From Paraspadella gotoi (lineage: Eukaryota; Chaetognatha), in assembly GCA_051294375.1 (NCBI GenBank), contig CM119270.1:20482417-20546416 (forward strand): DNA of 64,000 nucleotides, written 5' to 3'. Position 1 is the stretch's first letter. Each line of letters opens with the position of its first letter. The position numbers and the translations under genes were made by a program. Positions 1 through 11,129 of the stretch are shown piece after piece. A model generated the notes under the pieces. The model had not been told where the DNA came from. It did no database searches and was given only the letters and a program-made list of their open reading frames with translations.

Positions 1-244
1 TTCTTTTTTCATATTTTTATTATGCTATGAGTCAAAAGAAGATTTATTATAATGCTTTATTTGATTAGCTGATGGTAGATTTCAAGACAGTTTTCTAAAA
101 CCAATTTTCTCATTTATCAACTATAATGTGTACCTCATCCATCTGAAATAGAAGATGAAGACGATTCAGGAGCCGGAGTTAAGGAGAAAATACTATTAAA
201 TACTTTAATTAGTTTAAATATTAATATTTTAAATTTAAAATTAA

Positions 245-325
245 ATTATAAAATTAACCGATTTTAACGGTTAACCGTTAAAAACGTTAGTTTTAACGGT
301 TAAGCGAAGTTCCTTAAAAATTAAC
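245..325. repeat. TTAACGG/CCGTTAA palindromic cluster
   Basis: Several copies of TTAACGGTT and its complement occur within 80 bases. They include a perfect 16-base palindrome TAACGGTTAACCGTTA and near copies on both sides. The motif resembles an animal Myb recognition site (YAACNG), but function is inference only. The surroundings (1-1160) show no exon that I recognise. Confidence 0.6.
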
Positions 326-1160
326 GGTTAACGGAACCCTAGTTAAGGTTAGCCGGGCAATCAGAAGATGGCCTATAAGTAGAATGACAAAAATGTTAGT
401 AGAAGTGAGCATAAACTCTCCTAGACAATAACTAAGTTGACGTAGTTCTAATAAACACAAGAAGCTCCCCTTCTCTTTTGAACAGAAGGTGGTTTGATCC
501 GCAACGACTAAATTGACGGCAATGAAGCAAACGGACGTTTCCATCTGCCAAGAACGAAAATAAAGTCTCGCGAAAATAGGTCAGACCCTCGCAATTCTAA
601 CGAAATAGAAATTAAAAGCAGAAAGACAGGTTTTCGGTCCGCAGGTGTTTTTCTTCCTCCATCGCGGTTTTAATTCTTCTCGTTTAAATGTCGTTCTCTT
701 CTCGTATTGGCTCGTTTAGGAAAATCTATCGACCAATGAGCGGCCTTCCCGATTGATCGAGGGCAAACGTTAGGATTGGCGAGGAATTAGACCTAACGAG
801 TTTCAACGTTTGAGCAAAGATTTACTTTTAGGCGAAGGTTTAAATGGGTTAATACTTGAAGTTTAAAAAAAACAAACAAACAAATCGAGAAGGGAGACGG
901 AAGAGAATCACAGTTAATAGGCAGGTGATATTAATTATTTTAATGCGATATGTGGTCTAGTTTTCTTTACGTGGAAATATATTTGTGTTCTTCTCTTTAT
1001 TACTATAATAAGGGTTTTATTTCGAATTCAACATGGTTGATTCGGTACAGACATCATGTAACATCATGTAACATCGTGCGAAGTCATGAAAAAATAAGTA
1101 AAGAAAGAAAGAAAGTCTTAGGTATAAAACTCCATTATAATTCTTATACTTTCCTCTTAC

Positions 1161-1301
1161 CGACTTTTCTGTCCTCACAGCGACGAACTTCAAAGCTTCG
1201 GTTCCCGGCATCGGACCGACAACGTAGCCAAACGCGCGTCTGTCGGCCAAATCTCGAGCGATGAACGAAATCTTGTGAACTGGATGAATGTGATCGATGT
1301 G
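1161..1301 (-). CDS. dab: dab PTB exon C
   Basis: A 141-nt exon (47 codons, phase 0 on both sides) with acceptor TCATCAG and donor GTAAGA. It encodes HIDHIHPVHKISFIARDL, then ADRRAFGYVVG and a strand ending KFVAVRTEKS. The HKISFIARD and RAFGYV blocks are the most conserved part of Dab-type PTB domains. A slightly longer loop (GPMPGTEA) sits between FGYV and KFVAV. The C-terminal PTB helix (family pattern LDL-DLFQ) is expected in the next exon, which I did not find in bases 1-1160. Confidence 0.93.
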
Positions 1302-4300
1302 CTGATGATAAAAAAACAAGAGATATCAAGTTAGCAATCAATTAAATAAGTGAATGAATTAAAAGTATATTCTAATGAATCAATCATTCAGAAAAAAACG
1401 AAGTTACAGATAATAGTCTTCAGCCCACTTCGCCCCTTCACCACATAATTTTCCGCAAATAATCTCTCCTTCTTTTGGACATAATCTTTTGCGAAAAGTT
1501 TGGACACAAACTTACTTCCGTTGTTGCTTTAAACAATACAACTTTATATCCGAAAATGATAAAATATCATTAATCATAGTCGTCAACAAACGAACGAATA
1601 AAATCAGAGACCGAAGCAACAAAACCTCACCAGTTTGACTTCTGATTTCTCGACCCCAAAAAAAATGGAAAATGGAAAGAAATTTTGGGAGCGAAAGAAA
1701 TCTCTTGGAGGAGAAGAAAAAAAAAGTCTGGAGGCAGAAAACATCATCGGTTTTGCTAGAGAAGAAAATTCTTTGATCCGTTACTCTAACAGTCGAGACT
1801 CTGTTTTTCAAAACGCGAAAAATACGATCACAACAAAAGTGAATTTCGGTGAATAAACGGACGCGGATAGAGAGCGAGAGTGAAAGATAGAGACAGACGC
1901 ACGAAAGGAGAAGATTACCACAAGGACCTATTAATTTCATTGCACATTAGAGTGACGTGAAAATAATAAAATTTAACAAAATTAATATTTAGCGTATAGA
2001 CCATGAAAATATATTTTTGAATATTATACATTAGTGGGTTATACATTAGTGAGCTATATTTATACAAAGTAATAAGTATATAATAAACTAAAATTTCAAA
2101 ATGGAATTGCGCATTAGTAAGACCGTTATAATGATAATGAACGCATTCAGAGAGAAGAAAAGGCCTCCCATAGCGAAAACAATAAATCGAAAGACATAAA
2201 TCGTAAGGGACGCACGGGCAGAGAGGAGGAAACACAGAGTCACTCGGATCGACCAACAGACACCGCAAACATATCAACGGACGGACGGACAGACAACTGG
2301 ACGGACAACTCACCCCCGACTTTTCATCTACGATCGAGACTCCGGCCAAATTGATGAGGATCCTGATCTTCTGCTTGTGAGCGCCGGTGGCCTTGAGTCG
2401 TCGACGAATTCGCTTCAGACTTTCTTGACACATTTTGTCTCCTCTCTCTTCGAGGACCTCGTCGAAGCCTGGGAGAGAAAAGGAGCTTTGATTGGTCGAG
2501 ATTGATTGATTGAAGATTAAGAGATAAAATAGATTTTTTCGATTGATTGATGAGAATGATTACTTTGATTTATTGGTTAAAAGAATCATCGATTAGTAGG
2601 TTTATTGATTTAATAATTGATTGGTTAATTGCAAGAAATTTGATCGACTTAATTATTGATTGGTGGATTGTTCTTAAGTGAAAGAATGATTGATTAAAAA
2701 GTTTCATCGATTGATTGAATGATTGATTGAGCGATTGCTCGATCAGACTAAAGCAATGAATGTATTTAAACATATGCCATTAAACTGAGAGGACTAACAG
2801 CTATAGTAAGTTTTAAAGAGTTAAAAACTTAAAACACATTAACCAAATGTAGAGGAAAAAGAGAAGAACCTTTGACCCTTCGCCTTCATTCTCATTTTCA
2901 ACCCATTTAGGCCCCGCGGATCCTAAACATTTTCTCTGCCTCCACTACCCGGCCCTCTTTTTTAAAAAGCCCCAATTTTTTATTTGTTAACCCGTGATGT
3001 TATTTTTAATTTTAATATTTAACTCTAATGTGTTAACAAACTTATAACTAAATACCTAAACTCTAACCATATCCCTAACCCTGACCCTAATCTAATCCGT
3101 ATTGTCTAACCTTATCCTTTAACTCTAATTCTTAGTCTCTAACCCTAATCCTAAGCCCTAACCTAAGCTCTCACCCTAACCTTTCCCTAATCTTTAAACC
3201 TAAAAAACTAATCTAATTCCAAATTTAAGACGAAATGGCGAGTTCTTGGAAAATAAGCCATGCCACCCATCAAGAAAGAAAAGTTTTAAAAAAAAACTTA
3301 AAACAAATCATAAAAATTTAAAAAAAATTGTTTTACAACCGAAAAAAAGGGGAAAAAAAAAGAAAGAAAGAAAAAAAGAAAGAAAAAAAGAAGCGTCGGT
3401 CTTTTTTGCCCTTCACGTCGCCACGCCCACCCAACTCATTATCCTCTTCTTCACACGCGTCTCTTTCCTTTCCTCCTTTTTTTCCTCCTCTTTTCTTTTT
3501 TTTTTCAACCTTCATCCTCTTCTTCCTCTTCCTCCTCCTCGTCCACTTCCTCATTACCCCTCGGGGCCTGACCCGACCTTCGTCATCGCAGGCCTCTATC
3601 CACTTGGACAACAACAACGACGACAACAACAATATTTCCTCTTCAACTAACGACCTCCAAGATAAAAAAAAAATTATCAGGAAGCACCTTAATGTAGTAG
3701 TTGTCCTCGTTAAGGTTATAAAATTGTTAAGTATTAATCAGTTTTATTTATTGATTAATTCAATGACCTATTAATTTGGTTGCTTCTTCCTTACGTTCTC
3801 CCCACAAAAGCCAAGATCCGTAACTCGCACTCATTCGACAAAATTATATCACAACAGCTTTATCACCGACCATATCCCTAACTTGAAACTTCACAATCAC
3901 TCTTCACTTACCCGACGAATGAGAACTCTCCCATCGATCGCTTCTCGCTCCCCCTTAGCCTTTACCCGTCCTTACCCTCATCCCTTTCTCAATTCTCGGG
4001 AGGCCAAACGTCTCCCGCAGCAGATCTCGAGTTTCTCTCTACTTTCACCCACAGATGAAAAGAAGGCGGCCCATCGAGACCCTCTCAATCACCAATCAAT
4101 ATCAACAGAATCACCAATCAAAATCAACAATCAACAATCAATCAAAACATTACAAATCAACATCAATAATATTCACCAATCAATAAAAAAATTTATCCCA
4201 TTTACATTTAAACAAAGCAATAAGGATCAAAATTATACAGTAGTATAATTATATTACAATACATGACAGCATACCGATATCATAATTTCAACCCATAAAC

Positions 4301-4893
4301 TTAATCTATTACCCATTTTCTTTCTCCAGCCCCATCAACCAAGTCCAGCAAAGGATCCCGAGAAACGCGGTTCCATCATCCGATCATCGCCTTCAAATTT
4401 GCTGACGACGACGAAAAAAAATATGGGATTTCGATCAAAAATCCAGAATTTGGGTTCAAAAAACGACGACGATGATGACGACGACGATGATTACGACGAC
4501 AACGACGAAACCATCAAAAACGAAGAAGACGACGACAGCGAAGTCGACGATGACGACGACGATGACAGCGATGACGACGACGATTACAGCAATGATGACA
4601 ATAACGTTGACGATGACAGCGATGACCGACGTGAAGAGGACGACGACAGCGATGACGACGACGAGAGGACGCGAGGACGACGAACAGTTATGACGATGAC
4701 AGTGATGACGACGACGATGACAACGATGAGAGTATGCTGAGTACGACAACATCGATGACGACGACGACAGCGATGACGATGACGACGACGAAGAGGACGC
4801 CGATGACGACGACGACGACACATCCATCGAAATTGTGGCAGACTCACTCACACTTTTTCGACCCATTTCTGATACAGATTCTGCACGCATCAA

Positions 4894-4960
<67 letters not shown>

Positions 4961-7900
4961 ATAAAAAAAAAAGTAACAATGAAAGTGAAACACAATAAAA
5001 CCGAGTTTAGAAGTACCAAGGGCAAAAAGACTTTTCTCTCCTCACCCACTGCTTGCCTTTTTTCAGGGTCTATCGGTAGGTCGGTCTAGGTCGGTAGGTC
5101 TGTCGGTCTTCCATCTCCCGATCTCTGATTTGTCGGCTTCTTCCCGTCGGTCTTCAAAAGCCGATAAAATATCATTTCACCCATTATCTTTCCACGATTA
5201 TCTTTTCACGATAACGTGACACCAGATTTCTAACGTGACATAGACTCGTTTTAATGAACCGTGACAAACCGGACGTGACAAGTAACTTAAAGAGATGTCG
5301 ACACCGCGACTCAACCTGGCATGGCATGGCATGGCATGTCATGGGAACGTCGTCGACCGAGATTGAAATTAACGACGGGAGATGGACATCCGGACAACTC
5401 GACAATGGAAAGAACAAAAAACACGACTCTCACAGGAGAGCGTGAAAAAAAAGGAGGACAAACGTGAATAGTTATGTGACAAATCTTCACGTCGCGATGA
5501 CGCGAGAGAAAATGGGCGTGACGAGGTGAAGCGCCGTGAGGGAACGTGACAAAGCACCGTGTTGGAACGTGACAAAACGCGGTGATGGGTCGCTAAAAAG
5601 CGCAATAAACGAAAGTGACAGTGTGCCAAGTTGGAATGTAACCAGACGTGAAAAAGCCGAGTGCCGAGTGCCAAGTTTATAAAATGACAAAGCTCTGTGT
5701 TTCATTGTGACAAAGCTCTGTGACAAAACTTATCACTGCATTGAACATGACAAAGCGCAATGTCATAACGTTACAAAGCACCGCGATAAAACGCGGTAAA
5801 TATCCCGGGGAAAATGGGATCGACTTTGGGAGATGAAAGCTGCTTCTGAAATAGTCGTCGCTTACAACACGGCGGGGAAATATTATATGTTTGACGAGGA
5901 AACTTAGATGGTTTTACGGACAAATGGCACGACTTAGATGATAATTTTAGATGGCAAAAGTGACGACGAATCTCAGATAGTATTACGGACAAATGGCACG
6001 ACTTAGATGAAAATTCCAAATGGCAAAAGTGACGACGAATCTCAGATGGTATTACGGACAAATGGCACGACTAAGATGGCAAAAATGCCCTTGAAGCTTA
6101 GATAGCACTACAACCCACTGCAACAATCGAAAGACTTACAAAATAGAGTTGGTAGTATACCATTGCAGGACACATTGCAAGACTCCATTGACGTTACTCC
6201 GATGGCAAATCGCATTTGGAGATCCACCTCACGATGCAAAGGAAGCATCAAAAGTGGCAAACGCTTTTCCCTCTCATTCAAGAGGCCATAAAACTGCGAA
6301 AGATTTACTCCTTAACCCTCTCTCTTTACTCCGACCTACTGCTAGTTTTTATCTATCACTCTCTCTCGCGCTCTCTTTTCCTTTTCCCCCCCCATCTTTT
6401 TTCCTCACCAGCTATTTTCTCCTTTTTTCTTATGTTCTTTTCTTTTATCTTTAACACACTTTCCTTCCCTTACATATTACTCCTTATTTACTCTTTCTTT
6501 TTTCTGATTCTTTCTCCTAATATAACGTGAATTACTTTATTCCTTATTTCCCAACAATGGCCTACAGGTCTCTCTCACGTAATTTTTTTTTTCTCTAACA
6601 CATTATAATCCATATTCCATAACATTTCACCACTACCTAAATTAAGACTATTTGCCACTTAACAAAGCCACCAAAAAAGGACCACCTTTAAAATTTGTCC
6701 AACTCATTACCCGCCCCCCCAATCTAGTATATGAACCAGTCTCACATCACGGCTTCGAAAAGAGGTGAAATGTATCGCGCGAACTTCACGCAATATACGT
6801 CATCGAAACTCCACGACGTCATAAGACGCCCAACCTTCAACGACGCCAAACCCCCCAAACCCCATTTAACTCCACCCAGTCTCCACCTACCGCCTGGCAA
6901 AGACCTCGGGGTCGATACTGTCGGTCTCAAAGCGGCGGCGGCAGCGGCGGCGGCGCGCGGAGACTGTATGGCGTCTTTATTACTGTCTTCTTTATTACGT
7001 CGTTCGTCGTCGTCGTTCGTCGCTGGGAACGACTTTTTAAACGGTCTTCCCACTCGAAGGGACAACGACGACGAAAACAAAGACGACGACGACGACGACG
7101 ACGACGACGACCGACCAACTGACTTCGAAGACTATAAAGGTATAAAAGTAATAAAGGCTATAAACGTAATGGGGAATAATATGGAGACTGTCGACGCTAA
7201 TGGAGAACAGGTGAGAAGGTTCAAGACCTAAGATTGAAGATTTGAAGCGAAACTCCTGAATCTTTGAACTTTTATCACTCGGGAAAAGTCGGGGGTGACG
7301 GAGGTGATGATGACAATGATAATGATTGCGATGTGATGACACTAATGATGATAATGATCGTGATGCGATGATGACGATGATGACGATGGTTATTGAGTTA
7401 CGACTAAAATGATGATGATGATCGTGAAGAAATGATGAAAAAGATGATAATGAGATTAAGAACTAAGAATACCATTTGATGATGATAAACTGACTATGAT
7501 GAAATCAACGAAGGCCTGAAAATACGCAGAATTCAGGTAAACACTATATAACATCAAACGAAACATCAGCATCAACTGCAACAAAAAAAATATTTGACGA
7601 CAAGTAACGAAGACGATGAAAAAGACGACGACGACGACGACGACACAAATAATAAAGAACTTCGTTATGAAGCGAAACAAAAAAGTGGAGTCGTTTCGAC
7701 GAGACGTTGTATTTCATTTTTACTCTTTTGTCTAGTAGGTCGTTTAGAACTCATTCAGTAGACATTTCGCTCTCGTTCATAGGTCATTCATTCGACTTTC
7801 TGCTCTCGTTCATAAGTCATTTTTTAGGCATTTCACTCTCGTTCATAGCTTATTCTTTAGACATTTCGCTCTCGTTCATAGCTCATTCATTCGATGTTCT

Positions 7901-8265
7901 GCTTTCGTTCATGAGTCATTCTTTAGACATTTCGCTCTCGTTCATAGATCATTCTTAACCCGGTTAATCATAAAAAGTCTCATTAGCTATCTAGGTTAAA
8001 AAAAAACAAACAGAAAATCAGTTTATAATGTTTATAATTTTGAAAATAACTCGGCAGAAACGATCTTTCAATGTCGTTACTTATTCATTATTGACTTTTT
8101 AAAATGACTCAACTGAACTCAATGCCATTTCTAACTCTATGCCATTTCTAACTCAATGCCATTTCAAACTCTATGCCATTTCTAACTTACCCATGAGTTT
8201 TCCCTTGAATGTGATTCCATTTCCGGAAAATCTCGTCAGTAAAAAGTTGTCTTCCGCTTGAGCGT
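1161..8265 (-). CDS. dab: Disabled-like PTB-domain adaptor (partial gene, three exons seen)
   Basis: Three minus-strand exons (8265-8191, 2468-2314, 1301-1161) join in phase into about 123 residues that match the PTB domain of Disabled proteins. Seen in order: an entry strand with RFSGNGITFKGKLMG; the GFDEV..RGDKMCQ segment; AHKQKI; VDEKSG; then HKISFIARD, RRAFGYV and KFVAVRTEKS. Dab PTB domains are known to bind NPxY motifs in receptor tails and phosphoinositides, acting as cytosolic adaptors in endocytosis and signalling (DAB1 in Reelin signalling, DAB2 in clathrin traffic). The last PTB helix and the C-terminal region are not in the window and should lie left of 1161. N-terminal exons should lie right of 8265 but I could not place them. 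Introns are long (about 5.7 and 1.0 kb) and full of repeats. Identity as Dab rather than another PTB adaptor rests on the RGDK..CQ and EKSG/RRAFGYV blocks. Confidence 0.9.
1405..1446. repeat. Fragment of the SINE-like dispersed repeat
   Basis: The block GTCTTCAGCCCACTTCGCC and its flanks match the right end of the repeat at 38522-38745 and the corresponding part of the copies at 49.1-49.8 kb. Only about 40 bases are preserved here. Confidence 0.6.
2314..2468 (-). CDS. dab: dab PTB exon B
   Basis: A 155-nt exon with acceptor CTCCCAG and donor GTGAGT, phase 1 in and phase 0 out. It encodes GFDEVLEERGDKMCQESL, then KRIRRRLKATGAHKQKIRIL and INLAGVSIVDEKSG. The RGDK-CQ and HKQKI blocks and the terminal DEK-G are hallmarks of the Dab PTB domain. 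The open frame continues past the donor as intron, so the exon end is set by the splice site and by the family alignment. Confidence 0.92.
2500..2775. repeat. Degenerate GATT-rich simple repeat
   Basis: Interrupted TTGATTGATTGA arrays fill this part of the dab intron. A similar array occurs in a disp intron at 46845-47080. No coding signal. Confidence 0.7.
2951..3259. mobile_element. MITE-like element, copy 1
   Basis: The left end reads GGCCCTCTTTTTTAAAAAGC. The right end, read on the minus strand, begins GGCTTATTTTCCAAGAACTC. These are imperfect terminal inverted repeats of about 30 bases. Between them lies a degenerate telomere-like array of TAACCCTAATCC words (about 3055-3200). The same ends and core are found at 9723-9938, 22938-23305 and elsewhere. 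No transposase frame is present, so it is non-autonomous. Confidence 0.65.
3355..3640. other. Low-complexity purine then pyrimidine tract
   Basis: A/G-rich DNA (AAAGAAAGAAAA) is followed by a C/T-rich run to about 3600 and a short CAACAACGACGAC stretch. The frames through it are Lys/Arg- or Pro/Ser-rich translations with no domain. Nothing else is seen between 3260 and 4400. Confidence 0.6.
4455..4830. repeat. GAC/GAT trinucleotide-rich block
   Basis: About 375 bases of degenerate GACGAC and GATGAC repeats. One plus frame reads as almost pure Asp with Ser/Glu/Asn. It has no splice-bounded coding context and sits in a dab intron on the opposite strand, so I call it repeat rather than gene. 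Confidence 0.75.
4896..4957. repeat. (CT)n microsatellite
   Basis: An almost uninterrupted run of about 60 bases of TC dinucleotides. Confidence 0.95.
5210..5790. repeat. Degenerate GTGACAAA-containing minisatellite
   Basis: Irregularly spaced AACGTGACAAAGC words, together with GCACCGTG and GCGGTGA variants, recur through this block. A GGCAT pentamer run lies inside at about 5320-5338. No coding signal. Confidence 0.6.
5905..6085. repeat. 69-bp tandem repeat
   Basis: A unit of about 69 bases beginning ATTACGGACAAATGGCACGA is repeated roughly 2.5 times with few changes. Part of the unit (AATGGCAAAAGTGACGACGA) resembles the ATGGC-rich arrays at 48.5 and 59.1 kb. Confidence 0.8.
6731..7210 (+). 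other. Open frame with poly-Ala and poly-Asp, possible exon
   Basis: A 160-codon plus-strand frame runs from an ATG to GAGAACAG followed by GTGAGA, a good donor. It contains an eight-residue Ala run, a Ser-rich patch and a ten-residue Asp run. The DNA is richer in CG than its surroundings. I recognise no domain. It lies inside a dab intron on the opposite strand. The minus frame over 7080-6742 is also open, so coding status and strand are unresolved. Confidence 0.25.
7280..7650. repeat. GATGAT/GACGAC-rich low-complexity block
   Basis: Degenerate GATGATGAC repeats with short interruptions. They form no credible coding frame. Confidence 0.7.
7757..7957. repeat. 33-bp minisatellite, six units
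   Basis: Six units of 33 bases share the core TTTCGCTCTCGTTCATAG. Because 33 is a multiple of three, the frame stays open and gives an 11-residue repeat of the type DISLSFIAHSF. Units 1-3 resemble units 4-6 in order, suggesting a 99-bp higher-order unit. It lies 230 bases from dab exon A, on its intron side. Confidence 0.85.
8191..8265 (-). CDS. dab: dab PTB exon A (first PTB strand)
   Basis: A 75-nt exon with acceptor TTCAG just above 8265 and donor GTAAGT just below 8191. It begins with two bases of a split codon and ends in phase 1. It encodes AEDNFLLTRFSGNGITFKGK followed by LMG. This corresponds to the start of Dab PTB domains, where the family shows a conserved RF-G-GV-YKAKLIG pattern. 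The phase-1 end joins exactly to the exon at 2468 to make MGFDEV. Confidence 0.9.
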
Positions 8266-9119
8266 CTGAATAGAAAAGAAAAGAAAATCAATATTGAACG
8301 TTTTTGTATTTAATGTAATAATCATACTGTGCTTCTAAAATTGGGCGGTTCGGAAGGAATCTGTGCTAAAAAAGAAGCCATTAGCCAATTTCCAATTTTC
8401 AACAAAAGCCTGTACAATGATGGATCGTATGAATCCAGACTATATACCATCTTAACAATATCATAACATTTTAAATGCCGAAACCGTGACTGACGCTAGA
8501 ATACAGATAGCGAAAAAACTGCACCCTACTGTAATTAACTGTTGAGATATTAGATATTAATTTACTTGATATAAAAATATTTACCGTGTTCAAAAGTTCC
8601 TGCGATGTAAAATCTAGAGAATTGACTCAGACAAGAAATAAATTTAAGGAATTTGAATTCAAATTTCAAGTGTAGAATTACCCTGATGTGTTCTTCTGTT
8701 TGAGAAAGAGAGGGCAGTCGGATCAAAGGAAAGTCCAAATATATAAAAAAAAAAAAAAAAAGACAAATGCAAAATGTCTGTCCGAATTTCGAGTAATTCT
8801 AAATTTAATTTTAATAAACGATTTTTTTTTCAGACAACTAAAATGTTTTATTGTCAAAATTTGCTTAAAAAATTATTCATATTTTGCCAAACATCAATTT
8901 CGAGTCTTTTTTTGTATTTTATGCAAACACATTGTTATCTATATTTGAAATTCATAAATGTTTAAACGATATTCTGATTCAACTTCAGCTGTAAATTTTT
9001 TATTACATTCCTTTTCACCAAACTGGGTCAAACATGACAGATAATGGAGAAGAAGAAAAAAAGGAAAAAAATCAATTCGAAAATGAAGTTTTTCTCATTT
9101 CATCTCTGATCCATTATTT

Positions 9120-9254
9120 TCTTCAGTCTCTCTCTCTCTCTTCTTCTCTCTCTCTCTCTCTCTGTCTCATTCTCATCTTCTTCAACTATTGTCAGTACGG
9201 CACTGCAGTCGACCAAGAAAGGAAGGACCGGGCTGCATGGTGAAAACAGAATTG

Positions 9255-9319
<65 letters not shown>

Positions 9320-9320
9320 A
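9120..9320. repeat. (CT)n microsatellites
   Basis: Two CT runs (about 9125-9172 and 9257-9316) separated by 80 bases of unique sequence. A (GA)n run follows at about 9447-9500, so the pair can fold back on itself. Confidence 0.9.
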
Positions 9321-9444
9321 TATTCACTCTGTCTCCATCGCCATACATAAGATAGGCCAAAAATGGACGCCATGATGATAAAAAAAAGAGGAATGGTTTA
9401 GTCTGGAAAGATGATAAAGCAGAAGACAATAAATAAAAAACTAT

Positions 9445-9446
<2 letters not shown>

Positions 9447-9486
<40 letters not shown>

Positions 9487-9502
9487 GAGTGAGAGAGAGA
9501 GC
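9447..9502. repeat. (GA)n microsatellite
   Basis: A run of GA dinucleotides complementary to the CT runs just upstream. Confidence 0.9.
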
Positions 9503-9722
9503 GCTTTCCTTGAAGATTCAGGTGTTTTTTGTTCTTTCATAAATGATCTTTTTTTGTTTTTTGTTTTTCATTTTTATGTTCTTTTTTCTTTTTACTTTTT
9601 GTTCATTTTTTATGTTGTTTTTTATTTTTCTCTTTTCAATTCAAATGAACCAATTTTTATTCCTGTTTTCTCCTCCTCCTTCTTCCTCGACCTTTGCTGT
9701 CAAATCAAAATCGAAAACATTT

Positions 9723-9938
9723 CGCTCTCTTTTCCATACGTGCCCCATTTCTGTTTCTTAATCCCTAAACTTTTTTTTAACCCTAATATTTAACCTTAAT
9801 CTGTAACCAAACCTATAACCTAACCTTAATTCTAAATCCCAATTTTTAATTTTAACCTTATTTAACCCAACCTTAAACTTAAAATATAATTTAATTCCCA
9901 TTTTAAGATAAAATGGGGTGTTTTGGGAAAATAAGGCC
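9723..9938. mobile_element. MITE-like element, copy 2
   Basis: The left end CGCTCTCTTTTCCATACG is followed by TGCCCCATTT. On the minus strand the right end reads GGCCTTATTTTCCCAAAACA. These match the terminal repeats of the copies at 2951-3259 and 22938-23305. The core holds CCTAACCTTAA-type words. The length is about 216 bases. Confidence 0.65.
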
Positions 9939-9954
9939 AACATTTCCCTCCCGA

Positions 9955-10090
9955 GGTCCCAGACACGAACTCCACTCTCCCCCATTTTTTTCTTTTTTTT
10001 TTTGTTTTCAATAGAAAAAAAATCTCGACTGAGGAAAAACTCTTTAATATTCCATACGCGTTGTTGTTGTTGTTGTTGTTGTTGTTGTCG
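9955..10090. repeat. Dispersed repeat shared with 15310-15470
   Basis: The stretch ending TTTTGTTTTCAATAG, with CTGAGGAAAAACTCTTTA and GCGTTGTTG following, recurs in the same orientation at 15370-15470. It ends here in a (GTT)n run. Confidence 0.6.
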
Positions 10091-10163
10091 TTTATCTCTC
10101 GAAATAAAAAAAAGTTTATCCCTGTTTTTGTTTTGAATCTTGACTCCTTTTATCTGATTGATC

Positions 10164-10179
10164 CTTGTCAATCAATTGC

Positions 10180-10238
<59 letters not shown>
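10164..10238. repeat. (GA)n microsatellite
   Basis: A nearly pure GA run of about 70 bases. Confidence 0.9.
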
Positions 10239-10242
<4 letters not shown>

Positions 10243-10814
10243 GAGTTTTAACGGACCTCTATCTTTCTCATGTTACTCTTTCCTTCCCTTCCTCTTTCCT
10301 TCCATTTTTTTCTACTAAAAATAAAAAAACTTTTTTCTTCTTTATTTTGTTTTCTTCTCCGTTTCCTTGGCAACGCATGGCAACGTTGAGTGGTCGTTGA
10401 TAAACAACTCCGTCGCTGAGGAAACGAGGCGCGAACTTTTTTTTTTATAACCTTCGATTGAGGAAGGCCAACGGAGCGTTGCCAATGGAGACGGGATCTT
10501 GTTTTCTTTTTTATAATTTTCTTTTTTTAGAGAAAAATCGTTATTGAGTGAAATCGGTTATCGCTAAAACGAAAGAGAGAAATCCAGATACAGGGCGTTA
10601 TTTTTTGACAGACTTTTTTTTCTTTAAAATTTTCGTTAAAAATATTGCTTGAACGCTGTGTAATTTGTTATTCAAAATATCGTTTTGAATGAAAACAAGA
10701 TTTGGTAGCATAATGAATAATTGAAAATACAGTACATATAGGTATGGGCAATATTGGTTGCACAAACTTCTTATTATAAATATTATATAGTTAAAATACG
10801 GATTTGGAAATCTT

Positions 10815-10990
10815 AAAATCGTATTTCGAGAAAACAAAAACGCAACTAGAATCGTTGTGGGCGAATCAGGACTTAAGAAAACTTCAAAAAAAATTTGCTA
10901 TTTTATTTTAAATTCTTTTAATTACCAATTTATAAAGAAATTTATAAATCTACAATATAAACACTATCTAACAACTTTCAGTCGTGCACC
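10815..10990 (+). repeat. Direct repeat, copy 1 (second copy 19122-19272)
   Basis: The CGTATTTC, ACGCAACTA, GTTGTGGCG and AAGAAAACTTCAAAAA blocks occur in the same order and orientation at 19122-19272, where the second copy ends at an N gap. Divergence is high with many small indels. Confidence 0.65.
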
Positions 10991-11129
10991 GAAATATTAG
11001 TTCCGGTTCTTTGCCTTTTTTGAACTCGCGTTTCTTTTTACAAATTTCGTCGAAATATTTTAAATCTAAAAATGATGGGCTCGCCCTAGTAAGGGTAGTG
11101 AAAGTTACATACACGGAAAATTTCTAAAT

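Noticed and set aside
314-544. Minus-strand frame as the next dab exon
   Set aside because: It has a possible acceptor, but the sequence does not show the LDL-DLFQ helix expected after the PTB strands.
3055-3200. Interstitial telomere from a chromosome fusion
   Set aside because: The CCTAAC words are degenerate and lie between terminal inverted repeats shared with other copies, so they are part of a dispersed element.
4399-4740. Plus-strand Asp-rich frame that looks like an acidic protein
   Set aside because: It is a translation of a GAC/GAT repeat in a dab intron, with no splice-defined neighbours. All three frames are open for the same reason.
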